From Bryobacterales bacterium (GTDB lineage Bacteria > Acidobacteriota > Terriglobia > Bryobacterales > Bryobacteraceae): DNA of 64,000 nucleotides. A program made the position numbers and the translations under genes. The notes below the pieces were generated by a model. The model saw only the letters and a program-made list of their open reading frames with translations. It was not told where the DNA came from and searched no databases. Positions 26,412 to 35,975 of this stretch are shown in pieces (within the stretch, counting starts at the first letter, position 1; every line of letters starts with the position of its first letter). The stretch is from assembly GCA_003166865.1 (NCBI GenBank), contig PMUP01000020.1, positions 1-64,000 of the forward strand, given 5' to 3'.

Positions 26412-26945
26412 TCAGTTCGCCATCTTTAGTTTATCTAAAATACGGAACAGCGGCAGCGCCACCGCCGCGTTCAAGAGCCCAAAAATCAAATTTTGCTGTA
26501 CATCGAAGGTGATGATCTCGCCCAACAGGGCCCGCGCCAACACCCAGTAGAAGAACTGATGGAAGAAGTAGAAGAAGAAGGCCAGGATGAAAGTGACCAC
26601 CGGGTTTTGAACATCGAAGCGCATGCTGACGGAGGCGGCGAAGTATCCCACCAGCGTCTTGACGATCCCGTACATGCCGATCGGCTGGCGCGACAAAGAG
26701 TCCTGCACCAGGCCGATGAACATGCCATAAAACAGCGCCGGGATCGGTCCCCGGCGGCTCAGCGCGAAATGCACGGTGATGAGCAGCGGCAGTTCCAGAT
26801 AGGCGAGAAACGGAAGGAAGCGCGGCAGGTAGACCTGCGACAGCACGGCCACCAGCGGGATCACCACTAGCCACACGAAGCGAAAGCGGCCAGCCGCGTC
26901 CTTGCGCGGGGACTCGCGCAACAGGTGCTCGGTGTACTCGGTCAT
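26412..26945 (-). CDS. mreD: Rod shape-determining membrane protein MreD
   Basis: A 177-residue protein with about five hydrophobic helices (VWLVVIPLVAVLSQVYLP; AYLELPLLITVHFALS; AFFFYFFHQFFYWVLARALLG). The motif GMFIGLVQDSLSRQPIGMYG, with the conserved G-x-xxDx, is typical of MreD. Its ATG overlaps the mreC stop (ATGA at 26945-26942), so translation is coupled. It helps anchor the elongasome; no catalytic role is known. Confidence 0.88.
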   Translation of the reverse strand: MTEYTEHLLRESPRKDAAGRFRFVWLVVIPLVAVLSQVYLPRFLPFLAYLELPLLITVHFALSRRGPIPALFYGMFIGLVQDSLSRQPIGMYGIVKTLVGYFAASVSMRFDVQNPVVTFILAFFFYFFHQFFYWVLARALLGEIITFDVQQNLIFGLLNAAVALPLFRILDKLKMAN

Positions 26946-28276
26946 TGGTTGCTGGGCGGAGTGACAGGCGCACTGGTTGGCAAAGGCGGACGCGTGGTCG
27001 CGGCCCCAGGAGCAGCCTTTTGCGGAGCATAGGCCGGTGCAGGATGTTGAGCCGGAGCAGCAGCGGAAGGTTCGTCATCGGTCGGATCGCCGGTTTCCGC
27101 CGGGGGCCCGGATTTAAGTTTGGGCTTTGGCACTGTTTGGGCAACTGGTGGTGGCGCGGCGGCGCTGGCCGTGGATGGCTGGGCGGCGCTGGCCGTGGAT
27201 GGCTGGGCGGCGCTGGCCGGTGTAGGCACGCCGTGAACCGAAGGGATCTTCGTAAAATCGGGAGGCTTCGATCCTGGCACGCCCTCGCCATACACGTGTT
27301 TCTGATCCGCCCCGGCTTGCTTATAGATCGCGCGGAGGCGGTCGGCATCGGTGGCTAATGCCCCCGGCTGTGGAGGGCCCTGCGGAACTTCGCTCGCGGC
27401 GTCGGCCGGCAGTGGCTGAATGCGATAACCCGGCGCGGCCAGTTCCCCGGCCGGTACTTCCTGGTGGACCCCTTGCAGGACGATCAGGACTTCTTCCGCG
27501 CCGCCCTGCATCCCGCTGGGCGTGACATAGATCTCTTTAAACGTCTTGCCGTTTTGCACCGCGGCGACTTGGCCCACCGGGAAGCCTTTGGGGAAAATAC
27601 GGTCGTCGCCAGACGTGTAGAACCACTCGCCAACATCGACGCGCTCTTCGTTTTGGACATAGTCCACCAAACACTCCGCGTGCCCTTGTCCTTTGAGCGT
27701 GCCGTGCACTCGATTCTTCTGCGAAATCACGCCGGCGGCGAACGTGGGGTCGGTGATCAGCATCACCAGCGAAGCGGTGGGATACGCATCCACCACTTTC
27801 CCGACGATGCCGTCCGGGGTCACCACCGCCATGCCGCTCTCAACTCCGCTGGTGGACCCCCGGTCGACGAATACGACCTTCGAGTTAGCTCCCGTGCCGT
27901 TCCCGATGACGCGCGCGGCAATGGTTTTCGACGGCGTTCGCGCCTCAAACACGCTCAATGAGCGGGCCCGGTCGGCCGTGGCCAACTCGTTTTTTAAGTA
28001 GTTGTTGTCTATCTTGAGCTGGCCGTTCTCGCGCTGCAACTTCACATTCGCGCTGTGCACGTTCAACAGAACGAAGTAGTCTTCGACGAAACCCCAGGTG
28101 TAGCGGCGCACAAACTCGAGACCCTGCTCAACGGGAGTTACCGCCGTGACGGCCCAAACCCGGATGAGCGGAATATCTCGATTGGTCCTGACCTGATATG
28201 CAATCAGCAGCAACTGGGCCGTGATCACGATCAACAGCACCGTGAGATGACGGTAGCGGCTGAGAAAGAAATCCAT
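26942..28276 (-). CDS. mreC: Rod shape-determining protein MreC with long Pro/Ala-rich tail
   Basis: A 444-residue bitopic protein. A short cytoplasmic N-terminus is followed by one membrane helix (LTVLLIVITAQLLLIAYQV), a coiled coil (SANVKLQRENGQLKIDNNYLKNELA) and the beta-barrel domain (ARVIGNGTGANSKVVFVDRG; GIVGKVVDAYPTASLVMLITD; VGQVAAV). The last 120 residues are Pro/Ala/Gln-rich and dispensable-looking, with an internal tandem repeat, making the protein longer than the usual 280-370. It scaffolds PBP2/RodA in the periplasm. Confidence 0.93.
   Translation of the reverse strand: MDFFLSRYRHLTVLLIVITAQLLLIAYQVRTNRDIPLIRVWAVTAVTPVEQGLEFVRRYTWGFVEDYFVLLNVHSANVKLQRENGQLKIDNNYLKNELATADRARSLSVFEARTPSKTIAARVIGNGTGANSKVVFVDRGSTSGVESGMAVVTPDGIVGKVVDAYPTASLVMLITDPTFAAGVISQKNRVHGTLKGQGHAECLVDYVQNEERVDVGEWFYTSGDDRIFPKGFPVGQVAAVQNGKTFKEIYVTPSGMQGGAEEVLIVLQGVHQEVPAGELAAPGYRIQPLPADAASEVPQGPPQPGALATDADRLRAIYKQAGADQKHVYGEGVPGSKPPDFTKIPSVHGVPTPASAAQPSTASAAQPSTASAAAPPPVAQTVPKPKLKSGPPAETGDPTDDEPSAAAPAQHPAPAYAPQKAAPGAATTRPPLPTSAPVTPPSNQ
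27158..27220. repeat. 24-bp tandem repeat in the mreC 3' region, about 2.6 copies
   Basis: Units at 27158-27181 and 27182-27205 are identical, and a partial third copy starts at 27206. On the coding strand each unit encodes AAQPSTAS-type text. Because the unit is a multiple of three, copy-number change would alter only the length of the disordered tail. Confidence 0.85.
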
Positions 28277-28346
28277 AAAGTTACATCACGTCGGCCCCGG
28301 CGGGACGGCCGGCACTAACCCTCGTTCAATCGCCAGGCATCAGGCA

Positions 28347-29372
28347 TTACTCAATGGCCACCCTACGGAGCAATTTGAAGTCCGTCAACATTTTGCCGGT
28401 TCCCAGCACCACGCTCGCCAGAGGGTCCTCGGCGATCGATACCGGCAGCCCGGTTTCCTCACGAATGCGCTTATCTAAATTCTTCAACAGCGCACCGCCT
28501 CCGGTCAAAACAATTCCGCGGTCGCTGATGTCGGCGCTCAACTCAGGAGGAGTCCGCTCCAGCGCTACGCGGATAGCGTTCATGATGGTGGCCACGCACT
28601 CCGCCAGCGCCTCGCGGATTTCGCTATCGTCGATGGTCAGCGTTTTCGGCACGCCCTCGATCAGATTTCGCCCCTTGATTTCCATCGTCAGCGGTCTGTC
28701 CAAAGGATAGGCCGAGCCGATCTGAATCTTAATGGACTCGCCGGTTCGCTCACCGATCAGTAAGTTGTACTTGCGCTTGAGGTACTGCATGATGGCTTCA
28801 TCCATGGCGTTGCCGGCGACGCGCACCGAGCGCGAATAGACGATGCCGGAGAGCGATATGACGGCGACATCCGTGGTGCCGCCTCCGATATCGACCACCA
28901 TGTTGCCGGAGGGCTCGGTCACCGGAAGCCCGGCTCCGATCGCCGCCACCATGGCCTGCTCCACCAGGTGCACCTCGCTCGCCTTGGCGCGATAGGCGGA
29001 ATCGATCACGGCGCGCTTTTCCACCTGCGTGATCTCACTTGGAACGCCAATCACGATGCGCGGATGCACCAGCACTTTCCGCCCGTGCGCCTTCAGGATG
29101 AAGTAGCTGAGCATGCGCTCGGTGACCTTGAAATCGGCGATGACGCCGTCCTTCATCGGGCGAATAGCCACGATATTGCCGGGCGTTCGGCCGAGCATCT
29201 CCTTGGCCTCTTTGCCCACTGCCTCCACTTCACCGTTGGTCTTGTTGATGGCCACAATGGAAGGCTCGTTCACAACAATCCCTTTGCCTTTGGCGAAAAC
29301 CAGCGTGTTGGCGGTCCCAAGATCGATGGCCAGATCCGACGAGAATAAGCTAAACAGCGAACGCAGATTCAT
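28347..29372 (-). CDS. mreB: Actin-like rod-shape protein MreB
   Basis: A 341-residue bacterial actin that organises lateral wall synthesis. The phosphate-1 loop reads [22 protein letters not shown], the phosphate-2 loop [16 protein letters not shown], and the adenosine motif [13 protein letters not shown]. It heads the minus-strand mreB-mreC-mreD-mrdA-rodA operon, with 70 bases to mreC. The 200-base region to the next divergent gene is AT-richer than its surroundings (TATGAT on the minus strand near 29485) and probably holds the operon promoter. Confidence 0.97.
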   Translation of the reverse strand: MNLRSLFSLFSSDLAIDLGTANTLVFAKGKGIVVNEPSIVAINKTNGEVEAVGKEAKEMLGRTPGNIVAIRPMKDGVIADFKVTERMLSYFILKAHGRKVLVHPRIVIGVPSEITQVEKRAVIDSAYRAKASEVHLVEQAMVAAIGAGLPVTEPSGNMVVDIGGGTTDVAVISLSGIVYSRSVRVAGNAMDEAIMQYLKRKYNLLIGERTGESIKIQIGSAYPLDRPLTMEIKGRNLIEGVPKTLTIDDSEIREALAECVATIMNAIRVALERTPPELSADISDRGIVLTGGGALLKNLDKRIREETGLPVSIAEDPLASVVLGTGKMLTDFKLLRRVAIE

Positions 29373-29573
29373 GTAGAGACTCTTCCGGCTCCTTCAACTC
29401 GTGCAGAGAGGCCGTGCCACACGCATATTTCCAGTGGTCCAGAGGTTACAGCGGGAGGCGCTCCGACGATCCATCAAAAGCGTATCATATTCAACGTTCT
29501 ACATCAATTATTTCAGCGAACACTGTAAGGCGCTAGGGTGGCCCAGAGCCAGGTTGTGGCAGAATCAAGGTAC

Positions 29574-30746
29574 ATGCTGACGCGGCGGACATTCGCACTC
29601 GGTGGACTCGCCGGCGGGCTCGGTGCGCTGGCGGCCTGCCACCCCAGGAAAGCGAGCGGGTTTTCGGGCTATGCCTTCGTCGCGAACCAAGACGGCGGCG
29701 CAATCGCCGCGGTGGACCTCGAAGTCTTCGCCGTGGCCCGGCACATTCGAATCGACGGTTCCCCAACCGCCGTGCTGGCGCATCCGACGCTCGGCCGCGT
29801 GTATGCACTTACGCCGGATAACGGCTCGGTCCATGAAATTCTTACCGGGAACCTGACCTTTTCGCACAAGCTGCAAGTGGCCAGCCTGGCCTTGGAGATG
29901 CGCCTCGCTCCCCAGTTCGCTCCACAAGGAGACGCGCTGTATGTCCTCTGCCAGAAGCCCAGGCAATTGGTTCGCGTGGCGCTCGATCCGCTGCGGATCG
30001 ACTGGACTCTTCCGCTCGCCGACGATCCCGCCGATTTCGACATCTCGCCGGACGGAGCCACGGTGGCCATCAGCTCCGGGGCCGGATGTTCAATCACGTT
30101 CGTGGACGTCCGCAATCGCAGCGCCTTTTCGCCCATGCGCACCACCGGCGAAATCGGGCTGGTTCGATTTCAGCCACCGCACGGCGATGCCGCGCGCGCG
30201 CAATCGGATTCACAGCAACTGATCGCGGCCAACGTCAGCCAGCGCATGCTGTCGATTTTCGACGTGCCGAGGCGCCGCCTGATGGTGAACCTGCCGCTGG
30301 CTGTACGGCCGGATCATCTGTGCTTTAAGACTGACGGCGGGCAAGTGTTTGTCACCGGCGAGGGAATGGACGGAGTGGTGGTGGTTTACCCTTACTACAC
30401 GCCGCAAATCGGCCAGACTGTGCTCGCGGGTCACAACCCGGGCGCAATGGCGGTATCCACATCGCCAGGTTATTTGTTCGTGGCGAACACAAAATCCGCC
30501 GATGTAAGCATCCTCGACATCGAAACCGGCAAAGTCCTGGCAGTGACGCCGGTGGGCACGGAGCCTTCCTCGATCACCATCACACCTGACGATCAATACG
30601 CGTTGGTGCTGAACCAGGCATCCGGCGACATGGCGGTGATTCGGATTCCGAATGTGACGCGCGCGGCCCGGTCGAAAAAAGGCCCGCTGTTCATGCTGAT
30701 TCCGGTGGGCTCGAAACCAGTGAGTGCGGCCGTGGTTGCCATTTAA
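29574..30746 (+). CDS. YncE-like beta-propeller lipoprotein
   Basis: A 390-residue exported protein. I choose ATG 29574 (MLTRRTFALGGLAGG) over the in-frame 29538 because it yields a compact signal with a Tat-like RR-x-F and a lipobox ending LAAC (Cys22). The rest consists of repeated blades with YVTN-like text, for example GYAFVANQDGGAIAAVDLE, GYLFVANTKSADVSILDIE and YALVLNQASGDMAVIRI. Such propellers bind ligands or other proteins in the periplasm; the specific role is unknown. The gene is monocistronic-looking, divergent from mreB and convergent with the PPOX gene. Confidence 0.8.
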   Translation: MLTRRTFALGGLAGGLGALAACHPRKASGFSGYAFVANQDGGAIAAVDLEVFAVARHIRIDGSPTAVLAHPTLGRVYALTPDNGSVHEILTGNLTFSHKLQVASLALEMRLAPQFAPQGDALYVLCQKPRQLVRVALDPLRIDWTLPLADDPADFDISPDGATVAISSGAGCSITFVDVRNRSAFSPMRTTGEIGLVRFQPPHGDAARAQSDSQQLIAANVSQRMLSIFDVPRRRLMVNLPLAVRPDHLCFKTDGGQVFVTGEGMDGVVVVYPYYTPQIGQTVLAGHNPGAMAVSTSPGYLFVANTKSADVSILDIETGKVLAVTPVGTEPSSITITPDDQYALVLNQASGDMAVIRIPNVTRAARSKKGPLFMLIPVGSKPVSAAVVAI

Positions 30747-30755
30747 GGCCGCGAT

Positions 30756-31172
30756 CTAGAAACTGAACTCCTCGATCTGCGGCGGCCTCTGGTCGTAATC
30801 GCTGTAGCGAATCCATTTCGGCTGCACCACAAAGTACGCGATGCCGGGCCAGCTCAGCCGATTGGGACCGTCGGGCCAGGCCGCGAAATAGACTTGCTGA
30901 TAGCGCGCGAGCTCGGCACCCGTGGGCTGGAATGCTCGTCCTTCAAGTTGCACGGTAACTTCACCCGCCCAGCCAATGACGAAAGACGCGGCGGGATTCG
31001 CCCGCAGGTTGGCGTATTTGCGCGAGCTCGCCACCGTGTCGAAGATGATTTCCAACTCCGGCGTGACGGCGATGCCAACCAGCGCCGATTGCGGAGCGCC
31101 CTCCCCAGAGATGCTCCCCAGCACTCCGAGCTTGTGCCCATCCATGAATTTGAATAGGTCCGCTGTGGTCAT
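30756..31172 (-). CDS. Pyridoxamine 5'-phosphate oxidase-like flavin-binding protein
   Basis: A 138-residue split-barrel protein of the PPOX superfamily. Characteristic text is FMDGHKLGVLGSISGEGAPQSALVG at the N-terminus, EIIFDTVASSRKYANLRANPAASFVIGW in the middle and a C-terminal PKWIRYSDY. Members bind FMN or F420 and reduce small substrates. The start ATG 31172 overlaps the rsmE stop (ATGA), which settles the start against longer frames and implies coupling. Confidence 0.85.
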   Translation of the reverse strand: MTTADLFKFMDGHKLGVLGSISGEGAPQSALVGIAVTPELEIIFDTVASSRKYANLRANPAASFVIGWAGEVTVQLEGRAFQPTGAELARYQQVYFAAWPDGPNRLSWPGIAYFVVQPKWIRYSDYDQRPPQIEEFSF

Positions 31173-31897
31173 ATAGTGTTCCATGCCGCGTTGATGATCG
31201 CGAGCCCCGCGATGGCGGCCGTCTCCGCGCGAAGAATCTCGTGGCCGAGCGAAACCGCGCACCAGCCGGCGCCGGTGATCATCTCGCGCTCGCGATCGGT
31301 CCAGCCGCCCTCTGGACCGAGCAACAGCGCTATCGAATCACCCGTCCGCCGCGACGACGACAAGACTGACAGCATCGGCGGGGCGGCACCCTGGGCTTCA
31401 TCGAGCAGATAACGGTAGTCGCACTCGATCGCGAGGGCGTCCGCCAAGCCAACCGCAACGTGAATCTCCGGCAATCGCACGCGCCGCGACTGTTCGCTCG
31501 CTTCCCGCGCGATACGGTTCCATCTCACCGAGCGTTTCTCGGCAGCTTTTCTCAAGCCCTTCTCGGTGCGTTCGGTTTCCAGCGGGATAATCTGTTCAAC
31601 TCCCAACTCGGTGGCCTTCTCGATGATCCATTCGAAGCGCTCAAAGCGGACCAACGACGCAAGCAACGTGGTGCGGACTAGAGGCTCGGCCGCTGCCAAC
31701 CGCTCTTGGACGACAAATGATACTAGGTCCTTGCGCGCGCTCTCCACCTCGGCCAAATAGACGCTGTGGTTGTCCGAAATCTCGAACTGTTGTCCTGGCT
31801 CCACGCGCAATACGCGCGTCAGGTGGTGGGCATCCGGTCCGCTGATCCGCGCCCGCCCCGATTGCACGGCATCGACGAAGAAACGGCGGCGGGCCAT
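31169..31897 (-). CDS. rsmE: 16S rRNA (uracil(1498)-N3)-methyltransferase RsmE
   Basis: A 242-residue SPOUT-class methyltransferase that modifies U1498 of 16S rRNA. It starts with the PUA-like segment ARRRFFVDAVQ...DAHHLTRVLRVEPGQ. The SAM-binding knot signatures are IIPLETERTEKG, LLLGPEGGWTDREREM and SLGHEILRAETAAIAGLAI. It is followed by the coupled PPOX-like gene and divergent from the histidine kinase gene. Confidence 0.94.
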   Translation of the reverse strand: MARRRFFVDAVQSGRARISGPDAHHLTRVLRVEPGQQFEISDNHSVYLAEVESARKDLVSFVVQERLAAAEPLVRTTLLASLVRFERFEWIIEKATELGVEQIIPLETERTEKGLRKAAEKRSVRWNRIAREASEQSRRVRLPEIHVAVGLADALAIECDYRYLLDEAQGAAPPMLSVLSSSRRTGDSIALLLGPEGGWTDREREMITGAGWCAVSLGHEILRAETAAIAGLAIINAAWNTI

Positions 31898-32026
31898 GAG
31901 TTTACTGTACGCCCATCCGCGCCCTGCGTTACAAATAATCGAAGCTCCCGGGGGCGGTATTTGCTACGCTGCTCTTAGGACCCTAATCTAGATTCCGAGC
32001 TTCCTCGGAGGCTCTCCTCGGAGCGG

Positions 32027-33847
32027 ATGTTGCTACGCATTCGAAGACCTGACCAGTGGTACCTTGCCGGCGCTTTATTGATTCTGCTGGCCGTTAGTTT
32101 TCTTTCCTATCTGGAGTGGTCGGCTTATCAACGCAGCGGGCCTCAGGTCCAGCACAGCCGTGCGGTTCTTGAAAAGGTCGAACAGGTGCTGTCATACACC
32201 AAGGACGCCGAGACCGGCCAGCGCGGGTTCGTGCTGACCGGCAATGCAGAATATCGGCAAGTATACGACCAGGCCATCGCGGCCCTTCCTTCAGAGCTGA
32301 GCAGCCTGCGCGCCCTGATAGCGGATAAGGCTGCGCTACGCACTCAGGTAGCGACACTGGAGGGCCTGATTTCCGAAAAGCTCGCGGAGTTGAAGGAGAC
32401 TGTCGACCTGCGCCAGAACGAAGGATTCCAAGCCGCGCTCGACGTCGTGGAAACCAATCGTGGCAAGCACACTATGGATGACATTCGCAAAATTGGAGCG
32501 GATCTGCGGAATGACATCTACACGAGCCTGCAGCAAGACATTCGCGAGCGGCAAGAGCAGGAATCCCGGACGCGCCTCACTTCGGTTTTGGGAGGAGTGG
32601 TGCTGTTTGTGTTTCTGCTCCTCGCGACGTTCGATATCAGCCGCGCCACCGCCGAGCGCGATCGGCTGATTGTCGATCTGCAGGCCGCCAACGATCGCAC
32701 CACCGCGAGCCGCGACTTGCTGCACACCACGCTCACCAGCATTGGCGACGCCGTCATCGCAACCGATAACGCCGGGCGGGTAACTTTCATGAACGCCGTG
32801 GCCGAGCAGCTGACTGGATGGAAGCAAACCGAAGCGGCAGGACGACCGTTGCAAAACGTGTTCGCAATCGTGAACGAAGAATCTCGCGAAGCAACCCCCA
32901 ATCCCGCGATGAAGGCTCTGCGCGACGGAGCCATCACCGGTCTCGCGAATCACACCGTGCTCGTCTCACGCGACGGCTCCGAGCGCCCGATTGACGACAG
33001 CGCCGCGCCAATCCGCAACACCTACGGGAAAGTTATTGGAGCAGTGCTGGTGTTTCGCGATATTTCAGAGCGCCGCTACACTGAGGAACAAACGCGGCGC
33101 TTGAACCGGGCCTTGGTCCGAACCAACCAGGACTTGCAGCAATTCTCCTATGCCGCTTCACATGACTTGAAGGAGCCCTTGCGCACCGTGGCCACGTGCC
33201 TGCAGCTCGCGCTTCGAAACTATTCCGGCAAGGTTCTGGACGGAGAGGCCGCGCAACTCATGGAGGTAGCGGTTGCGGGCGCGCAGCGGATGCACGCGCT
33301 GGTGGAGGCGCTGTTGGAGTACTCGCGAGCGGGTGAAGTGGCCGAATCGATGATCGAGCCAGTGCCGGTCGACAGAGTGGTTGGGGATGCGGTCACGAAT
33401 CTGCAGAGTGCCATCGCGGAAACCAACGCCTCGGTCTCGTTCGGCCAGCTTCCCGTAGTGACAGCCAATCCGCTGCATTTGGCGCAAGTGTTTCAAAACC
33501 TCATCAGCAATGCATTGAAATACCGGTCGAACCAACCTCCGCGCATCGCCGTGAGCGCGTTGGAACAGGAGCAAAACTGGCTGTTCACGGTGGAGGATAA
33601 CGGCATCGGAATTCGGCCCGAATATCAGGCGCAGATCTTTGGCATCTTCAAGCGCCTGCACGGCAACGAATATCCCGGAACCGGAATTGGACTGGCCATT
33701 TGCAAGAAGATCGTGGATCGGCATGGAGGATCCATTTGGGTAGAGTCGGAGCCGGGCAAAGGTTCGCGATTCTCGTTCACGCTGCCGCGCACGGCTGGCG
33801 ATTCGTTGACGACCAGGTCCTCCGCCGCGCTTGGGGATCGCGCATAA
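32027..33847 (+). CDS. CHASE3/PAS sensor histidine kinase
   Basis: A 606-residue membrane sensor kinase. The first membrane helix lies at about 12-30 and the second at about 183-203, flanking a CHASE3 periplasmic domain ([36 protein letters not shown]). A PAS domain ([21 protein letters not shown]) precedes HisKA with the H-box [15 protein letters not shown]. The ATPase domain has N ([15 protein letters not shown]), G1 ([12 protein letters not shown]) and G2 ([12 protein letters not shown]) boxes. This architecture resembles bacteriophytochrome-like DLKEPL kinases. No receiver domain or adjacent response regulator is present, so its partner is elsewhere. ruvA starts ten bases after its stop. 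Confidence 0.93.
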   Translation: MLLRIRRPDQWYLAGALLILLAVSFLSYLEWSAYQRSGPQVQHSRAVLEKVEQVLSYTKDAETGQRGFVLTGNAEYRQVYDQAIAALPSELSSLRALIADKAALRTQVATLEGLISEKLAELKETVDLRQNEGFQAALDVVETNRGKHTMDDIRKIGADLRNDIYTSLQQDIRERQEQESRTRLTSVLGGVVLFVFLLLATFDISRATAERDRLIVDLQAANDRTTASRDLLHTTLTSIGDAVIATDNAGRVTFMNAVAEQLTGWKQTEAAGRPLQNVFAIVNEESREATPNPAMKALRDGAITGLANHTVLVSRDGSERPIDDSAAPIRNTYGKVIGAVLVFRDISERRYTEEQTRRLNRALVRTNQDLQQFSYAASHDLKEPLRTVATCLQLALRNYSGKVLDGEAAQLMEVAVAGAQRMHALVEALLEYSRAGEVAESMIEPVPVDRVVGDAVTNLQSAIAETNASVSFGQLPVVTANPLHLAQVFQNLISNALKYRSNQPPRIAVSALEQEQNWLFTVEDNGIGIRPEYQAQIFGIFKRLHGNEYPGTGIGLAICKKIVDRHGGSIWVESEPGKGSRFSFTLPRTAGDSLTTRSSAALGDRA

Positions 33848-33857
33848 TGGCCCTCAG

Positions 33858-34460
33858 ATGATCGCCTTCCTCCGCGGGAAACTGCTTGAAAAACATCCCA
33901 ATCAAATCATCGTCGACACAGCCGGCGTCGGATATGACGTTGTGATTCCGATCTCGACCTTTTCGGCGCTTCCCGATACCGGCGCCGAAGTCGCCCTGCA
34001 CATTCACACACATGTCCGGGAGGATGCGCTCGCGCTGTTCGGCTTCTTCACGTCCGAAGAGAAGCGGCTGTTCGAGAAGCTGATCTCGGTGAGCGGCATC
34101 GGGCCGTCACTTGCGATTAAAGTACTGTCGGGTCTTGCGACGCCAACGATCATCGACGCGATTCGTGGCGGCGATGTCGACCAGTTGGTGCGCATCCCGG
34201 GCGTCGGAAAGAAGACCGCCGAGCGCATGGTGCTGGAGTTGAAGGACAAGTTGGAAGGCCTGGGAGGCGGCGCATCACCCGCCGTTTCATCCAGGACCGA
34301 GCCCGCGCTGAGCGCAATCGAACACGACGTGCTGTCCGCGTTACTCAATCTGGGCTGCCAACGAGGGGCCGCCGAGGCCGCTGTGCGCAAAGCCAAAGCC
34401 GCCGAGCCGGGCTCCGCTTTCGAGCCGCTGTTCCGCAAGGCGCTGGAGCTGGTTCGATAA
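33858..34460 (+). CDS. ruvA: Holliday junction branch migration protein RuvA
   Basis: A 200-residue junction-binding subunit that loads RuvB. It starts at ATG 33858 (MIAFLRGKLLEKHPNQIIVD), the canonical OB-fold N-terminus; an upstream in-frame ATG at 33831 is less likely. Helix-hairpin-helix motifs LISVSGIGPSLAIKVLSG and LVRIPGVGKKTAERMVLEL follow. The C-terminal three-helix domain III binds RuvB. ruvB starts one base after the stop. Confidence 0.96.
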   Translation: MIAFLRGKLLEKHPNQIIVDTAGVGYDVVIPISTFSALPDTGAEVALHIHTHVREDALALFGFFTSEEKRLFEKLISVSGIGPSLAIKVLSGLATPTIIDAIRGGDVDQLVRIPGVGKKTAERMVLELKDKLEGLGGGASPAVSSRTEPALSAIEHDVLSALLNLGCQRGAAEAAVRKAKAAEPGSAFEPLFRKALELVR

Positions 34461-34461
34461 C

Positions 34462-35490
34462 ATGCGCGAGACCGGAATCGCATCTCCTTCGCCGCTGGAA
34501 GGCGAGCGCCAATTCGAAGCCGCTCTTCGTCCCACTCGACTGGCCGATTTCACCGGCCAATCCAATCTCAAAGAGAACCTCTCCATTGCCATCGAGGCCG
34601 CCAAGCGGCGCGGCGAGGCTATGGACCACGTTTTGCTCTACGGCCCGCCCGGCCTCGGTAAAACAACACTGGCGACCATCATTGCCGGCGAGTTAGGCGT
34701 GGGATTCGAGCAGACCTCCGGACCGATTCTGCAGAAGAAGCTCGACCTCACCGGCGTCCTCACCAATATTCGACCGCGCCAGGTCTTCTTTATCGACGAA
34801 ATCCACCGGCTGCTTCCCGACGTGGAGGAAATCCTGTACGCGGCGCTCGAGGACTTCCGCATGGACATCCTGATTGGAACAGGGCCGGGCGCGCGCACGC
34901 ATTCCATGGCAATTCCCCATTTCACAGCGATCGGGGCCACCACGCGTCAGGGTCTAGTAAGCGCTCCCCTGCGCGGGCGCTTCGGACTGGTGTTGCGGCT
35001 CAATCACTACGGAGTTGCCGAACTGAACGCCATCGTGCAACGCTCCGCCAAGCTGCTCAACGTCACCGTGGATCCCGATGGCGCCGAGGAAATCGCCCGA
35101 CGCAGCCGCGGCACGCCGCGCATCGCCAACCGATTGCTGCGACGCGTAAGAGATTATGCGCAGGTTCGCGCCGAAGGGCACATCGATCTGCGCGTGGCCA
35201 CCAGCGCCCTGGATTTGCTGGAAGTGGATCGCTACGGCCTGGACGAGATCGACCAGAAGATCATGCTGACGTTGCTCGAAAAATATGCCGGCGGGCCTGT
35301 CGGAGTGAATACGATAGCAGCGTCGATCGACGAGGAGGCCGACACGATTGAGGAGGTCTACGAGCCTTACTTGATGCAGCTCGGCTTCATCGACCGCACT
35401 CCGCGCGGCCGCGTCGGCACCGACCGGGCGTTCGAATATTTCAAGATCCCGCGCCGCCAGCGCGGCGGGATGCAGAGCGATCTGTTTTGA
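34462..35490 (+). CDS. ruvB: Holliday junction branch migration helicase RuvB
   Basis: A 342-residue AAA+ motor that drives branch migration with RuvA. The N-terminal text FEAALRPTRLADFTGQ leads into the Walker A LLYGPPGLGKTTLA. Walker B is FFIDEIHRL, sensor 1 is GATTRQGLVSAPLRGRFG, and the C-terminal winged helix ends TPRGRVGTDRAFEYF. It is directly downstream of ruvA; its stop overlaps the start of folK. Confidence 0.97.
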   Translation: MRETGIASPSPLEGERQFEAALRPTRLADFTGQSNLKENLSIAIEAAKRRGEAMDHVLLYGPPGLGKTTLATIIAGELGVGFEQTSGPILQKKLDLTGVLTNIRPRQVFFIDEIHRLLPDVEEILYAALEDFRMDILIGTGPGARTHSMAIPHFTAIGATTRQGLVSAPLRGRFGLVLRLNHYGVAELNAIVQRSAKLLNVTVDPDGAEEIARRSRGTPRIANRLLRRVRDYAQVRAEGHIDLRVATSALDLLEVDRYGLDEIDQKIMLTLLEKYAGGPVGVNTIAASIDEEADTIEEVYEPYLMQLGFIDRTPRGRVGTDRAFEYFKIPRRQRGGMQSDLF

Positions 35491-35975
35491 AAACCGGGTA
35501 TCTGGGCCTCGGCTCGAACATTGGCAACCGCGAGGCCAACCTCCGGGAAGCGCTGGAACGCCTGGAATCCGACGGGATTCGCGTGGTGCGCCGATCGTCG
35601 CTCTATGAGACCGAGCCGCGGGATCTCCGCGATCAACCCTGGTTCCTGAACGCCGTGGTGGAAGTGGAGACGGATCTGTTTCCTCTCCAACTGCTGGCGC
35701 ACATTCAAAACGTCGAGCGCGCGATGGGACGCCGGCGCATGACGCCGAAAGGCCCGCGCAACATCGATATCGATATTTTGTTCTATGGACGAAGCGTGAT
35801 CAATGCGGCGGATCTCGAAGTGCCGCATCCGCGCATCGCACAACGCCGCTTCGTCCTGGAACCTTTCTCAGAAATTGCTCCTGAGTTTCGGCACCCACTG
35901 AGCGGAAAGACTGCGCGAGAGATGTTGGCTGCGTTAGAGCCGCAAGGGATCCGGCGCTTGAACATTACCGTTTGA
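35487..35975 (+). CDS. folK: 2-amino-4-hydroxy-6-hydroxymethyldihydropteridine pyrophosphokinase
   Basis: A 162-residue HPPK that transfers pyrophosphate from ATP to hydroxymethyl-dihydropterin in folate synthesis. Signatures are YLGLGSNIGNREANL, SSLYETEP, the substrate motif FLNAVVEVET, and GPRNIDIDILFYG with the Mg-binding aspartates. It starts at TTG 35487, the only suitable codon, four bases inside the end of ruvB, so it is probably translated by coupling at low rate. Its 3' end overlaps the convergent AlkD-like gene by 11 bases. Confidence 0.94.
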   Translation: MKTGYLGLGSNIGNREANLREALERLESDGIRVVRRSSLYETEPRDLRDQPWFLNAVVEVETDLFPLQLLAHIQNVERAMGRRRMTPKGPRNIDIDILFYGRSVINAADLEVPHPRIAQRRFVLEPFSEIAPEFRHPLSGKTAREMLAALEPQGIRRLNITV

